A stretch of DNA of 64,000 nucleotides. Origin: Enhydrobacter aerosaccus (GTDB lineage Bacteria; Pseudomonadota; Alphaproteobacteria; Reyranellales; Reyranellaceae). The stretch spans positions 62,001-126,000 of the forward strand of contig CAIKZO010000114.1 in NCBI GenBank assembly GCA_903832005.1, written 5' to 3'. Below are positions 63,626 through 64,000 of the stretch, piece by piece (positions within the stretch are counted from its first letter, which is position 1; every line of letters begins with the position of its first letter). Below the pieces are notes generated by a model. It worked only from the letters and a program-made list of their open reading frames with translations, did no database searches and had not been told where the DNA came from. The translations under genes and the position numbers were made by a program.

Positions 63626-64000
63626 ATGAACGAGACCGTTGCCGCCGCTCTCGCCGCCGCCTGCGGCCGTCACTTCCGCGCCGCCACGGCGATCGAGAAC
63701 CTCCACCGCGAATCGGGCGGCGCCTCGCGCCAGACCTGGAGCTTCGACGCGATGGCCGCCGGCCGGCGTCATGAATTGATCCTACGCCGCGATCCTCCAA
63801 CTGCCGGCGGAAAAGACCGCGGCAGCGCCACCGCGCTCGATCGCAGCACGGAGTTCGGCGTGTTGCGCGCGGCTTTCAACGGCGGCGTGCGCGCGCCGGA
63901 GCCGCTGTTCGAACTCATGGCCGACGATGGTCTGGGCGACGCCTTCGTGATGCGCCGCGTCGGTGGCACGGCGATCGCGCGCAAGCTCCTGCGCGATGCG
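63626..64000 (+). CDS. phosphotransferase (APH-like) family protein, truncated by the right edge
   Basis: The first 125 residues of an aminoglycoside-phosphotransferase-fold protein. ENLHRESGGASRQTW gives the nucleotide loop, ELILRRDPP the ATP-binding Lys/Arg strand, and FGVLRAAFNGGVRAPEP plus FVMRRVGG the typical next segments. Acyl-CoA-dehydrogenase-associated kinases (ACAD10-like) share this look. The ATG at 63626 is divergent from the MaoC gene. Confidence 0.8.
   Translation, partial: MNETVAAALAAACGRHFRAATAIENLHRESGGASRQTWSFDAMAAGRRHELILRRDPPTAGGKDRGSATALDRSTEFGVLRAAFNGGVRAPEPLFELMADDGLGDAFVMRRVGGTAIARKLLRDA

Overview
GC-rich DNA that reads as an alphaproteobacterial chromosome. The order ileS-lspA-DUF3035 lipoprotein-two M16 peptidases-pgi-mutL, a groESL operon and a queF-queG pair fit that class. 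A Reyranella- or Rhodospirillales-like organism is my guess from gene content only. No rRNA, insertion sequence, phage gene or CRISPR array was seen.

Region 1 (1-17474) is one end of a trans-AT polyketide gene cluster. A minus-strand operon, with every junction overlapping, runs S10 serine carboxypeptidase, NodU/CmcH carbamoyltransferase, stand-alone AT-ER protein, and a giant AT-less polyketide synthase that leaves the window on the left. The visible 3304 codons encode KS-DH-KR-ACP-DH-ACP-KS-DH-KR-ACP. Two DH domains have altered motifs and the last ACP lacks its attachment serine. A Sfp-type phosphopantetheinyl transferase and a DUF697 protein lie across the divergent promoter region.

Region 2 (17469-25327) holds an unusual five-gene plus-strand operon divergent from an unrecognised membrane protein. 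Its first gene fuses a PqqD-like domain, an internal twin-arginine signal and seven four-cysteine repeats. Then come a PF14907-type nucleotidyltransferase, an HprK-like kinase, a MauE fused to two thioredoxin domains, and an ATP-grasp protein. I infer a cytoplasmic tailoring, Tat export and disulfide-formation pathway for a secreted cysteine-rich protein. This is the best candidate for an undescribed system here.

Region 3 (25375-36508) is mixed metabolism and stress: a MetX-like hydrolase, a small SET protein, groESL with a small extra gene and a perfect palindrome upstream, two racemase-family proteins (one without either catalytic cysteine), tRNA-Thr(CGT), a lactate-permease-family transporter, a HIBADH-type dehydrogenase, a GST, an ACT-domain protein and an AHL-lactonase-like metallohydrolase.

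Region 4 (36511-47958) has an orphan peptide-type binding protein, an FprA-like reductase, queuosine genes queF-queG, a secreted methyltransferase-like protein, a SulP-STAS-cNMP transporter, tadA, a paired acyl-CoA dehydrogenase operon and a class I glutamine amidotransferase. Palindromic repeats sit at two convergent gene ends.

Region 5 (47967-64000) is mostly housekeeping: an RluB-type pseudouridine synthase, rsmD, a histidine phosphatase, mutL, pgi, an M16 peptidase pair, a DUF3035 lipoprotein, lspA, ileS, a heme-binding-family protein, a membrane-anchored EEP hydrolase, ribF, a MaoC dehydratase and a partial phosphotransferase at the right edge.
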